NCBI GenBank assembly: GCA_946481465.1
Contig: CAMLOC010000146.1
Location: 1 to 7,747 of the forward strand
Origin: an uncultured Shinella sp.
GTDB lineage: Bacteria; Pseudomonadota; Alphaproteobacteria; Rhizobiales; Rhizobiaceae
Direction of reading: 5' to 3'
Length of the DNA: 7,747 nucleotides
Shown: in pieces, positions 1 through 6,515 of the stretch
Layout of the letters: every line of letters starts with the position of its first letter
Numbering within the stretch: position 1 is the stretch's first letter
The notes under the pieces: generated by a model
What the model was told of the DNA's origin: nothing
The model's input: only the letters and a program-made list of their open reading frames with translations
Database searches by the model: none
Translations under genes and position numbers: made by a program

Positions 1-363
1 AAGCGCCGCCATGAGGGCGGACAGCCCGCCGGCATAGGCGAAGACGAAGATGAAGGCGGCCATGACGAGGCCGGCGAAGGCGCGGCCCGGAAGGCGCTGC
101 AAGCCCGCCTCGCACAGCCGGGCGCCGGTGGCGGCGATGCGGAGCGGCAGGGGCCGCCGTGCGTCGGCCGGCATGGGCGGGACGGGACGGTGATTATCGT
201 TCGAGGTGCGGACGGCGGGGCTGCGGATGACCACGAAATCGGCATCGACCGTCTCGAGGCGCGCCGGGAACGGCCTTGCGCTCCTGCGGGCCGGTGTCTT
301 CGGTTCCGGCGGCAGAAGGTCGATCCGGCCCTTCGCCTCGCGTCTTGCCCTGAAGGCGTTCAT
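1..363 (-). CDS. Hypothetical single-pass membrane protein, N-terminal 121 codons (runs off left edge)
   Basis: I do not recognise this protein and assign no function. The minus-strand frame stays open from an ATG at 363 to the window edge, so only the N-terminal 121 residues are visible. It starts MNAFRARREAKGRIDLLPPE. The first ~90 residues are basic and proline-rich, with no signal peptide. A strongly hydrophobic stretch at about residues 96-120 (around FAGLVMAAFIFVFAYAGG) reads as one membrane segment. The layout suggests a cytoplasmic tail, a membrane anchor, and a C-terminal part outside the window. The start is well supported by a near-perfect Shine-Dalgarno sequence (GAGGAGG, 5 bases from the ATG). 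The gene is divergent from ftsE across a 198-bp spacer. Its reality rests on the ribosome site, the uninterrupted frame and the plausible membrane segment. The C-terminal domain would decide its identity. Confidence 0.72.
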   Translation of the reverse strand, partial: MNAFRARREAKGRIDLLPPEPKTPARRSARPFPARLETVDADFVVIRSPAVRTSNDNHRPVPPMPADARRPLPLRIAATGARLCEAGLQRLPGRAFAGLVMAAFIFVFAYAGGLSALMAAL

Positions 364-561
364 CGCGACCTCCTCGCCTGGCCAGCGCCTTCCCGCGCAA
401 AATCATCGGCGAAAAGTCGGGCATTGAATGAAATCCTTACCAAACGTAAACCATACTGGTTAATGCTTCGGAAACCCGACCGTGAAAGAGCCGTTTTCCT
501 GTGCGACCTCGCCAGCGAACCTGCGGGCAAGGGTAACCCGCTTCTAGAACCGGATTGATCA
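364..561. promoter_or_regulatory. Divergent intergenic region upstream of ftsE with a 17-bp near-palindrome
   Basis: This 198-bp spacer separates the left-edge membrane protein from ftsE and should hold promoters for both. Its middle (about 424-470) is clearly more AT-rich than the surroundings. Positions 447-463 read taaaccaTACtggttaa, a near-perfect inverted repeat with 7-base arms (6 of 7 pairs) around 3 bases. One arm on the minus strand, TTAACCAG, is one base away from TTAACCAT, the half-site known for the alphaproteobacterial cell-cycle regulator CtrA. The full TTAA-N7-TTAA form is not present. TTGAAT at 424-429 could be a -35 element, but no good -10 follows at 17 bases. The symmetry is seen directly; the operator or promoter role is inferred. 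Confidence 0.4.
368..375 (-). promoter_or_regulatory. Shine-Dalgarno site for the left-edge membrane protein
   Basis: The minus strand reads GAGGAGGT here, almost fully complementary to the 16S rRNA 3' end and 4-5 bases from the ATG at 363. It is the strongest ribosome site in the window. It fixes the start of the left-edge gene over any upstream in-frame alternative. Confidence 0.75.
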
Positions 562-1221
562 TTGATTCACTTCGAGAATGTCGGACTGCGTTATGGGATG
601 GGCCCGGAGATTCTCCGCGACCTGACCTTCGATATTCCGCGCCGGTCCTTCCAGTTCCTGACGGGGCCGTCGGGCGCCGGCAAGACGACGCTGCTGCGCC
701 TGCTCTTCCTCTCCCTGCAGCCGACGCGCGGCATCATCCGCACCTTCGACCGCGAAATCTCGACCATCCCGCGCGACGAGCTGCCGATGCTGCGCCGGCG
801 CATCGGCATCGTCTTCCAGGATTTCCGCCTGCTCGATCACCTGACGACCTATGAGAATGTCGCCCTGCCGCTGCGCGTGCGCGGCAAGGAGGAGGCGAGC
901 TATCGCGCCGACGTGCTCGAACTCCTGAAATGGGTCGGGCTCGGCGAGCGCATCAACGTGCTGCCGCCGGTGCTGTCGGGCGGGGAGAAGCAGCGTGCGG
1001 CCATCGCCCGCGCTCTCATCGACCGGCCGGAACTGCTGCTCGCCGACGAGCCGACCGGCAATGTCGACCCGCCGATGGCGCGGCGGCTCCTCAGCCTCTT
1101 CCTCGAACTGAACCGGCTCGGCACGGCCGTGGTGATCGCCACGCACGACCTGTCGCTGATGGACCAGGTGGAGGCGCGGCGCATGATCCTCTCGCAGGGG
1201 CGGCTCGATATCTATGACTGA
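562..1221 (+). CDS. ftsE: FtsE, cell-division ABC-type ATPase
   Basis: This is the cytoplasmic ATPase of the FtsEX complex, which sits at the septum and in other bacteria couples ATP turnover to activation of peptidoglycan hydrolases through FtsX. The 219-residue length is normal for FtsE. All nucleotide-binding motifs are intact: Walker A GPSGAGKT (about 35-42), Q-loop Gln86, signature LSGGE (138-142), Walker B LLLADE (158-163), D-loop NVD (167-169) and switch His195. The start is TTG at 562, chosen because the product then begins MIHFENVGLRYG, as in rhizobial FtsE. No clear Shine-Dalgarno sequence precedes it, only GGA about 7 bases upstream. The last 8 bases overlap ftsX, the normal arrangement for translational coupling. 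Another ABC ATPase family is unlikely, given the FtsX partner immediately downstream. Confidence 0.96.
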   Translation: MIHFENVGLRYGMGPEILRDLTFDIPRRSFQFLTGPSGAGKTTLLRLLFLSLQPTRGIIRTFDREISTIPRDELPMLRRRIGIVFQDFRLLDHLTTYENVALPLRVRGKEEASYRADVLELLKWVGLGERINVLPPVLSGGEKQRAAIARALIDRPELLLADEPTGNVDPPMARRLLSLFLELNRLGTAVVIATHDLSLMDQVEARRMILSQGRLDIYD

Positions 1222-2221
1222 CGCGCCCGACGACACCGCCAAGGACGCCCAGCCGGCCCGCCGGCCGGAAATGAAGGTGCGCCCCACGGCGCCCATCGTG
1301 CCGCAGGCGAACGTTTCCGGCAACGCGCTGATGCTCGTCATCGCCATCATGGCCTTCCTCGCCTGCCTCACCTTCGGCGCGGTCAGCATGGTGCGGGCGA
1401 CGGCGGCGAGCTGGCAGAGCCAGATCTCCCGCGAGATCACCATCCAGATCAAGCCGGGCGACGATCTCGACATGGAGAAGGCGCTGGCGGATGCGCGCGA
1501 CCTCGCGCTCACCTTCTCCGGCACGCGCGACGGCACGATCGTCGACAAGGCGGCGACGGCGCGGCTGCTCGAACCCTGGCTCGGCGAAGGGCTGAACATC
1601 GACGAACTGCCCGTGCCGCGTCTCGTCATCGTCACCATCGACGAGCAGAGCCCGCCGGATTTCGCCGCGATGCGGGCGGCGCTGGCGGAAAAGATCCCGA
1701 CAGCCTTCCTCGACGACCATCGCACCTGGGTCGACCGGCTCGTCGCCATGGCGCGCACGACGGCCTTCATCGGCACCGGCGTCCTGGTGCTGGTCTTCTC
1801 CGCCATGGTGCTGACCGTCGTCTTCGCCACGCGCGGCGCGCTTTCCGGCAACCGGCACATCGTCGAGGTGCTGCATTTCGTCGGCGCCGAGGCAAGCTTC
1901 GTCGCCTCCGAATTCCAGAAGCATTTCCTGAAGATCAGCCTCAAGGGGTCGGTCGCCGGCGGGTTCCTGGCGGCGCTGTTCTTCGCCATTGCCGGCTTCT
2001 GGCAGGGGCGCTCCATCGCCACCCCGCAGAGCGACCAGGCGACGGCGCTGTTCGGCACCTTCTCCATGGGGCTCACGGGCTATCTCGGCATTGCCGGAAC
2101 CATTGCCGTCATCGCGCTCCTGACCACGCTGACGGCCCGGTTCACCGTCATGCGCACCATCCACGAGATCGACCAGATCCGTTCCGATCCGTCGCGAACC
2201 GACCAGTTGCCCGACCCATGA
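1214..2221 (+). CDS. ftsX: FtsX, cell-division integral membrane protein
   Basis: FtsX is the membrane partner of FtsE. Its large extracytoplasmic loop recruits peptidoglycan hydrolases or their activators at the division site. The 335-residue protein has the expected topology: a ~35-residue cytoplasmic tail, TM1 (about 38-60), a ~120-residue periplasmic domain, TM2 (about 184-205), TM3 (about 246-264) and TM4 (about 284-308). The conserved cytoplasmic segment between TM2 and TM3 is present (NRHIVEVLHFVGAEASFV, about 213-230). After TM4 comes the charged tail MRTIHEIDQIRSD. ATG at 1214 lies inside the end of ftsE, in another frame, overlapping by 8 bases. Topology, size and position next to ftsE make the call secure. 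The periplasmic partner in this lineage cannot be told from the sequence. Confidence 0.95.
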   Translation: MTDAPDDTAKDAQPARRPEMKVRPTAPIVPQANVSGNALMLVIAIMAFLACLTFGAVSMVRATAASWQSQISREITIQIKPGDDLDMEKALADARDLALTFSGTRDGTIVDKAATARLLEPWLGEGLNIDELPVPRLVIVTIDEQSPPDFAAMRAALAEKIPTAFLDDHRTWVDRLVAMARTTAFIGTGVLVLVFSAMVLTVVFATRGALSGNRHIVEVLHFVGAEASFVASEFQKHFLKISLKGSVAGGFLAALFFAIAGFWQGRSIATPQSDQATALFGTFSMGLTGYLGIAGTIAVIALLTTLTARFTVMRTIHEIDQIRSDPSRTDQLPDP

Positions 2222-2279
2222 TGCGGGCCGGACGAACCGCCGCCGCGAAACGGACTATCCGTCGCCGCAATCGCGTTCT

Positions 2280-3005
2280 ATGGACGGAATCATGAACGCG
2301 CTCGAACGGGTAAAGCCGGGTCTGCCGCAGGGCGCCCGGTCTGACGGAGAGGGGCGGCGGCGCAAGGGCCCCGTCCGCCTTGCCGTGCGCGCGGTTCTGG
2401 CGCTCATCCTGCTTGTCGCCGTGGCGGGCACGGGCGGCTTCCTCTACTTCGCCGAGACCGTCGCCGCGCTGGAAGCCCCGCGCGACCCGAAGGCCGATGC
2501 GATCGTGGTGCTGACCGGTGGCTACCAGCGGATCGACAGGGCGATCGGGCTGCTCAAGCGGGGGGCGGGCCAGCGGCTGCTGATCTCCGGCGTCAACCCG
2601 GCGACGAGCGGCAACCAGATCCGCAAGCTCACCCAGAGCTCCTCCTCGCTGTTCGAATGCTGCGTCGACATGGGCTACGAGGCGGTGGACACGATCGGCA
2701 ACGCCAACGAGACGGCGCGCTGGATCAGCGATCACCGGTTCCGCCGCGTGCTCGTCGTCACCAACAACTATCACATGCCGCGCAGCCTCCTGGAGCTGAA
2801 GGTCATCGATCCGCGCACGGAGTTCGTCGCCTATCCCGTCGTCAATTCGGACCTGAAGAGGGGCAACTGGCTGCGCCAGCCGGGCGTCCTCAAGGCGATG
2901 CTGTCGGAGTATCTCAAATACAGCCTTGCGCATATCCGCGCCTTTGCCGGCGCGCGCAGCTGGTCCGGCCTTCGCGGCGACATGGCGGACCTTTCCGGCG
3001 GCTGA
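2280..3005 (+). CDS. YdcF/SanA/ElyC-family (DUF218) membrane-anchored protein
   Basis: This 241-residue protein has a basic N-terminus, one membrane segment (about 33-57, rich in Leu/Ala/Val) and a DUF218 domain. Family hallmarks are DAIVVLTGG (73-81), RIDRAIGLLKRG (84-95), LLISGVN (100-106), the TIGNANETARW segment (138-148) and VVTNNYHMPRS (159-169). DUF218 members such as SanA and ElyC are linked to envelope integrity and peptidoglycan or lipid-carrier metabolism, but the reaction is not established. The gene follows ftsX by 58 bases and precedes plsC, so it probably belongs to an envelope or division operon. ATG at 2280 has no ribosome site. ATG at 2292, four codons later, is preceded by GGACGGA and may be the true start. 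Family assignment is firm; function is open. Confidence 0.88.
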   Translation: MDGIMNALERVKPGLPQGARSDGEGRRRKGPVRLAVRAVLALILLVAVAGTGGFLYFAETVAALEAPRDPKADAIVVLTGGYQRIDRAIGLLKRGAGQRLLISGVNPATSGNQIRKLTQSSSSLFECCVDMGYEAVDTIGNANETARWISDHRFRRVLVVTNNYHMPRSLLELKVIDPRTEFVAYPVVNSDLKRGNWLRQPGVLKAMLSEYLKYSLAHIRAFAGARSWSGLRGDMADLSGG

Positions 3006-3117
3006 TCGCCCCGCTTTTTCGCATCCTGCCGCTGCGAAGCCGCTCATGCAGTTTTGCGCGACAGCCTCCGGAATATCGTGTAGGGCGAAGGAACGCGTCC
3101 CGCTGACAGGCTGCCCG
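3006..3117. other. Spacer between the YdcF-family gene and plsC with a small hairpin
   Basis: This 112-bp spacer contains an inverted repeat, TTCGCA (3018-3023) and TGCGAA (3033-3038), with a 9-base loop, just after the upstream stop codon. No run of T follows directly, so it is not a convincing intrinsic terminator. It could be a weak attenuator or an mRNA 3'-end structure. AGG at 3108-3110, 7 bases before ATG 3118, serves as the plsC ribosome site. I see no clear promoter, though the spacer is long enough for one. Confidence 0.3.
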
Positions 3118-3912
3118 ATGATCGTTTTCCGTTCCGTGCTTTTCAATACCCTCTTCTACCTGAACCTCATCGCACAGATGATCGTCATGACGCCGGCCTA
3201 TTTCCTGCTGCCGCGGAAGAAGGCCTATGTCATCGCCAAGAACTGGGCGAGGAGCAACCACTGGCTTTTCGACAAGGTCGTCGGCACGACCTTCGAGATC
3301 GAGGGGCTGGAGAATATTCCGGGGAATGGCGGCTATATCTTCGCGCCGAAGCACCAGTCCTTCTGGGATGCCTATGCGCTATTGCCCTGGCTCGACGATC
3401 CCTTCTACATCCTCAAGCGCGAGCTGACCTGGATCCCGCTCTTCGGCTGGTATCTGAAGAAGCAGCGCATGGTGCCGGTCGATCGCAGCGCGCGCGGCAA
3501 GGTCATGGCCGCCGTCATGCAGCGCACCAAGGACGAGATGAATTCCGGCCGCCAGCTCATCATCTATCCGGAGGGCACGCGCCGCCCGCCGGGCGCGCCG
3601 CCGGAATACAAATACGGCATCGCGAGGCTCTACCGCGATCTGCAGGTGCCCGTGGTGCCGGTCGTCATGCATCCGGGCCTGTTCTGGCCGCGGCGCAAGT
3701 TCATCCGCTATCCCGGCCATTTCAAGGTGCGCATCCTGCCGGCGATCGGGCCGGGCATGGATCCCGATGCCTTCCTCGCCCATCTCGTCGAGGTGATGGA
3801 GACGGCGAGCGACCGGCTGCTGGTGGAGACCGCCGCGGCAAACCCGAACCTGCCCCTGCCGCCGACGGCCGAGCAGCGGCTGGCGGAGCTGAAGGCGCAC
3901 GCCGCCGCCTGA
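3118..3912 (+). CDS. plsC: 1-acyl-sn-glycerol-3-phosphate acyltransferase (lysophosphatidic acid acyltransferase)
   Basis: PlsC adds the second acyl chain to lysophosphatidic acid, giving phosphatidic acid, the precursor of all membrane phospholipids, at the inner membrane. The 264-residue protein has a hydrophobic N-terminus (about 6-31) and the acyltransferase blocks in order: block I KHQSFWD with catalytic His79 and Asp84 (HX4D), block II around WYLKKQRMVPVDRS (111-124), block III YPEGTRRPPG (150-159) holding the EGTR glycerol-phosphate-binding motif, and block IV VPVVPVVMHPG (177-187). ATG at 3118 was chosen because similarity begins at MIVFRSVLFN and an AGG lies 7 bases upstream. The frame stays open further upstream, but that part overlaps the previous gene and looks non-coding. 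A lyso-ornithine-lipid acyltransferase (OlsA-type) is the main alternative. Its stop codon touches the chaC stop. Confidence 0.93.
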   Translation: MIVFRSVLFNTLFYLNLIAQMIVMTPAYFLLPRKKAYVIAKNWARSNHWLFDKVVGTTFEIEGLENIPGNGGYIFAPKHQSFWDAYALLPWLDDPFYILKRELTWIPLFGWYLKKQRMVPVDRSARGKVMAAVMQRTKDEMNSGRQLIIYPEGTRRPPGAPPEYKYGIARLYRDLQVPVVPVVMHPGLFWPRRKFIRYPGHFKVRILPAIGPGMDPDAFLAHLVEVMETASDRLLVETAAANPNLPLPPTAEQRLAELKAHAAA

Positions 3913-4452
3913 TCAGGCCGGCGGGCCCGCGTGAAGCTTTTCGGCGGTGCGGCCGACATCCTCCAGCCAGTGATCGCGAATGCCCATGTCGCGCAGGTGC
4001 GCCAGCGTGTTGCGCACATAGTCCATATTGGCTCCGGATTTTCCGACGGCGGTGCTGATCGTGGCCGCCGCTTCCTCGACGGTGAGCGCGCCGGCGAACT
4101 GATGGTGGGCGCGGTCGCAGATATAGGCGAGCGTCGAGACGCGGCGACCGTCGCCGAGCGTGGCGGAGAGGGTGCGCTCGAGATAGACATGGGTGACGAG
4201 TTCGCGCTCGCGCAGATAGTCGACCACCGCCTCCCGGCTTGCGGGGGCGATGCGGAAGGCGACGCCGCGGCAGGAGCCGCCGCGATCGAGGCCGAGGACC
4301 AGGCCGGGTCTCTGCTCGGTGCCGCGATGCACCCAGGAGCGCACGCAGAGCGCGCGGCGGAAGCCGAAGAGATGGGCGGGCTGCTGTTCCTCGAATTCGA
4401 AGCCCGGATTCCACATCAGCGATCCGTAGCCAAAGACCCAGAATTCGTTCAT
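3913..4452 (-). CDS. chaC: ChaC-family gamma-glutamylcyclotransferase
   Basis: ChaC-type enzymes cleave glutathione in the cytosol to 5-oxoproline and Cys-Gly. From ATG 4452 the product is 179 residues and starts MNEFWVFGYGSLMWNPGFEF. It carries the YGSL substrate-binding loop (Tyr9-Leu12) near the N-terminus, the RPGLVLGLDRGGSCRGVAF block (about 48-66) and DYLRERE (78-84). Glu84 aligns with the catalytic glutamate of the YLxxRE motif known in CHAC proteins. Two in-frame GTG codons at 4464 and 4458 could start it slightly earlier. The frame also remains open to 4587, but that extension crosses the promoter and start of the divergent gene and is not conserved-looking. No strong ribosome site is visible. 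The gene converges on plsC with no spacer and diverges from the DUF2125 gene by 97 bp. Family call is strong; substrate is inferred. Confidence 0.9.
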   Translation of the reverse strand: MNEFWVFGYGSLMWNPGFEFEEQQPAHLFGFRRALCVRSWVHRGTEQRPGLVLGLDRGGSCRGVAFRIAPASREAVVDYLRERELVTHVYLERTLSATLGDGRRVSTLAYICDRAHHQFAGALTVEEAAATISTAVGKSGANMDYVRNTLAHLRDMGIRDHWLEDVGRTAEKLHAGPPA

Positions 4453-4549
4453 ATCCACCGTCACGTCGCTCACTTCTCTAAAAGCCGCCGCAATTGCCGG
4501 CTTTGACGCCTTCGCGGGCAAATCACGCCTGCCACCATTGGAGAACACC
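4453..4549. promoter_or_regulatory. Divergent promoter region between chaC and the DUF2125 gene
   Basis: Both flanking genes start outward from this 97-bp gap, so promoters for both must lie here or inside the genes. TTGACG at 4503-4508 resembles a -35 box for the plus-strand gene, but no AT-rich -10 sits at the proper distance. The only AT-rich patches are ctctaaaag (about 4476-4484) and gcaaatca (about 4519-4526). The site is inferred from gene orientation, not from a clear motif. Confidence 0.3.
4540..4543 (+). promoter_or_regulatory. Shine-Dalgarno site setting the DUF2125 gene start
   Basis: GGAG lies 6 bases before ATG 4550. It decides against the in-frame TTG at 4538, which overlaps the site itself and has no ribosome site of its own. 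Confidence 0.65.
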
Positions 4550-5557
4550 ATGGCCTCGTCAAGCCGCCCGGACGCTTCCGGCGTCACGCGAAAACTCGTC
4601 CGGCTCGCCGTTGCCGTCGTTCTCGTCGCCGCGCTCTATACGGGCGGATGGTTCTATGCCGCAAGCTGGCTGAAGGAAACGCTCGACCGGCAGCTCCTGG
4701 CATCCGCGCAGGGCATGCATTCGGCCTCGTGCAGCAATCTCTCCGTTCGCGGCTTCCCGTTCCGCATCGGCCTCTTCTGCGATGCCGTCGGCATCGACGA
4801 CCGCCCGACCGGCCTCTCGGCGACCTTCGGCGCGCTGCGCTCGGCCGCGCAGGTCTATCGCCCGGGCCACGCCGTCGTCGAACTCGACGGGCCGGCGCAG
4901 GTGCGCGTCACGCCCGATCTCGTCTTCGACGCCGACTGGGACCTCATGCGGGCGAGCGGCACCGCCTGGACGGACGGGCTCGACCGTGCCTCGATCGCCT
5001 ATGACGGGCTGAAGGGCCGGCTCAACGTGCCCTCCGAGGCCGTCTCGCTCGGCGTGACTGCCGCGCATGGCGAAAAGCATATCCGCCAGTCCGGCGGGGC
5101 GCTCGATGTCGCCGCCTCCTTCGATGCGCTCGTGCTCGATCTCGGCGACCGGGTATTGCCGCCGCTGGATGTTTCGACCGACATGACGATCGCGGATGCG
5201 GCGACGTGGATCTCCGCCGAAGGCCCGCCGGCCGACGCGCCGCTCGGCGCGAAGGTGGAACTGCGCCGCCTGTCGCTCGACCTCGGCGACGGCAAGCTGG
5301 CCACCCTTTCCGGGCCGCTGGAAGTCGGCGAGGACGGCTACCTTTCCGGCGCGCTCGATCTCGACATTGCCGGCATCACGGTCTGGCGCGACCGGATCTC
5401 TGAGGCGTTTCCGGAGATCGCGGCGACGGCAACGCAGGTCGCGCAGGCAATCGAAGGTCTGTCGAAGGGCGGCGACCGGGCGGTGGTGAAGCTCAACGTG
5501 CGGGACGGGACCGTCTATCTCGGTCTTTTCCCGATCGCCTTCATCCCGCCGGTCTGA
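4550..5557 (+). CDS. DUF2125 domain-containing envelope protein
   Basis: This 335-residue protein of unknown function belongs to the DUF2125 family found in alphaproteobacteria. A short polar N-terminus is followed by one hydrophobic segment (about 16-39), an uncleaved anchor or a signal peptide, so the bulk is probably periplasmic. The family hallmark SCSNLSVRGFPFRIGLFCD (about 60-78) is present. It contains Cys61 and Cys77, which could form a disulfide in the periplasm. The remainder alternates short hydrophobic and polar stretches such as VVELDGPAQVRVTPDLVFDADWD, suggesting a beta-rich fold. It ends in LFPIAFIPPV. ATG 4550 has GGAG 6 bases upstream. The gene diverges from chaC and its stop lies 2 bp from the stop of the convergent tyrC. 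Family assignment is from motif memory; no reaction or partner is known to me. Confidence 0.87.
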   Translation: MASSSRPDASGVTRKLVRLAVAVVLVAALYTGGWFYAASWLKETLDRQLLASAQGMHSASCSNLSVRGFPFRIGLFCDAVGIDDRPTGLSATFGALRSAAQVYRPGHAVVELDGPAQVRVTPDLVFDADWDLMRASGTAWTDGLDRASIAYDGLKGRLNVPSEAVSLGVTAAHGEKHIRQSGGALDVAASFDALVLDLGDRVLPPLDVSTDMTIADAATWISAEGPPADAPLGAKVELRRLSLDLGDGKLATLSGPLEVGEDGYLSGALDLDIAGITVWRDRISEAFPEIAATATQVAQAIEGLSKGGDRAVVKLNVRDGTVYLGLFPIAFIPPV

Positions 5558-5559
5558 TC

Positions 5560-6489
5560 TCAGCCCTTCCTGTCGGCGACCGGCCGGCCGAAGTTCGGCG
5601 CGGAGGTGTCCTGGCCCGCATCGATGATCGAACGACGGATGGCGCGGGTGCGCGTGAAGAGGTCGAAGAGCTTCTCGCCGTCGCCCCAGCGGATGGCGCG
5701 CTGCAGATAGGCGAGATCCTCGGAAAAACGCGCCAGCATTTCAAGGATCGCGTCCTTGTTGTGCAGGCAGACGTCGCGCCACATGGTCGGGTCGGAGGCG
5801 GCAAGGCGGGTGAAATCGCGAAAGCCCGAGGCGGAATATTTGATGACCTCGGATTCCGTCACCGTCTCCAGATCGTCCGCCGTGCCGACGATGTTGTAGG
5901 CGATGATGTGCGGCAGGTGCGAGACGATGGCGAGCACCTTGTCGTGGTGTTCCGTGTCCATCTCGTCGACCTTGGAGCCGAGCGCTTCCCAGAAGGCGGC
6001 GAGCTTGCGCTTGGCCTCCTTGTCCGTGCCGTGCACGGGGGTGAGGATGCACCAGCGATTCTGGAAAAGCTCGGCGAAGCCGGCGTCGGGGCCGGAATGC
6101 TCGGTGCCCGCCAGCGGGTGGCCGGGGATGAAATGCACGGTCTTCGGCATGTGCGGCAGCATCTGCGCAACGACCGAGGCCTTGGTGGAGCCGACATCGG
6201 TGACGATGGCGCCCGGCTTGAGATGTGGGGCGATGTCCTCGGCAACCTTGCCGGAGGCGCCGACGGGCACCGAGACCACGACGAGATCGGCATCCTCGAC
6301 CGCCTTGCCGGCGTCCTGGACGTAATCGGTGCCGAGTTCGAGTTCACGGGCGCGGTCGAGCGTCTCCTGGCTGCGGCTCGAAACGGTGACGGTTTTCGCA
6401 AGGCCCTTCGCCTTGACGGCGCGGGCGATGGAGGAGCCGATGAGGCCGATGCCGATCAGCGCGATCTTGTCGAAATGTCCGTCCGTCAT
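5560..6489 (-). CDS. tyrC: Prephenate/arogenate (cyclohexadienyl) dehydrogenase
   Basis: This cytosolic enzyme oxidatively decarboxylates prephenate and/or arogenate with NAD(P)+, the dehydrogenase step of tyrosine synthesis. The 309-residue protein starts MTDGHFDKIALIGIGLIGSS with the Rossmann motif GxGxxG (Gly13-Gly18). Then come VVVSVPVGA (70-78), DVGSTKASV (98-106), the family signature PGHPLAGTEHSG (122-133), SHLPH (190-194) and FRDFTRLAASDPTMWRDV (223-240). There is no chorismate mutase domain and no C-terminal ACT domain, which fits the monofunctional TyrC type. ATG 6489 has GAAGGG 8 bases upstream. The gene lies 64 bp downstream of the methyltransferase gene on the same strand, so the two may share a transcript. 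Cofactor and substrate preference cannot be read by eye. Confidence 0.94.
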   Translation of the reverse strand: MTDGHFDKIALIGIGLIGSSIARAVKAKGLAKTVTVSSRSQETLDRARELELGTDYVQDAGKAVEDADLVVVSVPVGASGKVAEDIAPHLKPGAIVTDVGSTKASVVAQMLPHMPKTVHFIPGHPLAGTEHSGPDAGFAELFQNRWCILTPVHGTDKEAKRKLAAFWEALGSKVDEMDTEHHDKVLAIVSHLPHIIAYNIVGTADDLETVTESEVIKYSASGFRDFTRLAASDPTMWRDVCLHNKDAILEMLARFSEDLAYLQRAIRWGDGEKLFDLFTRTRAIRRSIIDAGQDTSAPNFGRPVADRKG

Positions 6490-6515
6490 GCCCTTGGCCC
6501 TTCGTTTCCGCGTGG

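Noticed and set aside
559..2076. 505-codon open frame on the minus strand, antisense to ftsE and ftsX
   Set aside because: The translation is low-complexity (Ser/Ala/Arg/Thr-rich), with no motif or membrane pattern. It lies wholly over two well-recognised plus-strand genes. Long antisense frames are expected in GC-rich DNA with strong third-position bias.
1091..2164. 357-codon minus-strand frame rich in Gly/Glu/Asp/Arg/His, opposite ftsX
   Set aside because: The repetitive charged composition is the usual mirror of a GC-rich membrane-protein gene. It has no domain and no credible ribosome site, and ftsX is unambiguous.
2926..3117. Upstream in-frame extension of plsC (64 extra codons)
   Set aside because: It overlaps the end of the YdcF-family gene. 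The residues are Ala/Pro/Arg-rich and unlike PlsC N-termini. ATG 3118 has a ribosome site and begins the conserved part.
2148..3146. 332-codon minus-strand frame opposite the YdcF-family gene
   Set aside because: It lacks recognisable motifs, and the plus-strand frame carries clear DUF218 motifs.
4453..4587. N-terminal extension of chaC to 4587
   Set aside because: The extension would cover the start and ribosome site of the divergent DUF2125 gene. ChaC proteins begin just before the FGYGSL loop, as ATG 4452 gives.
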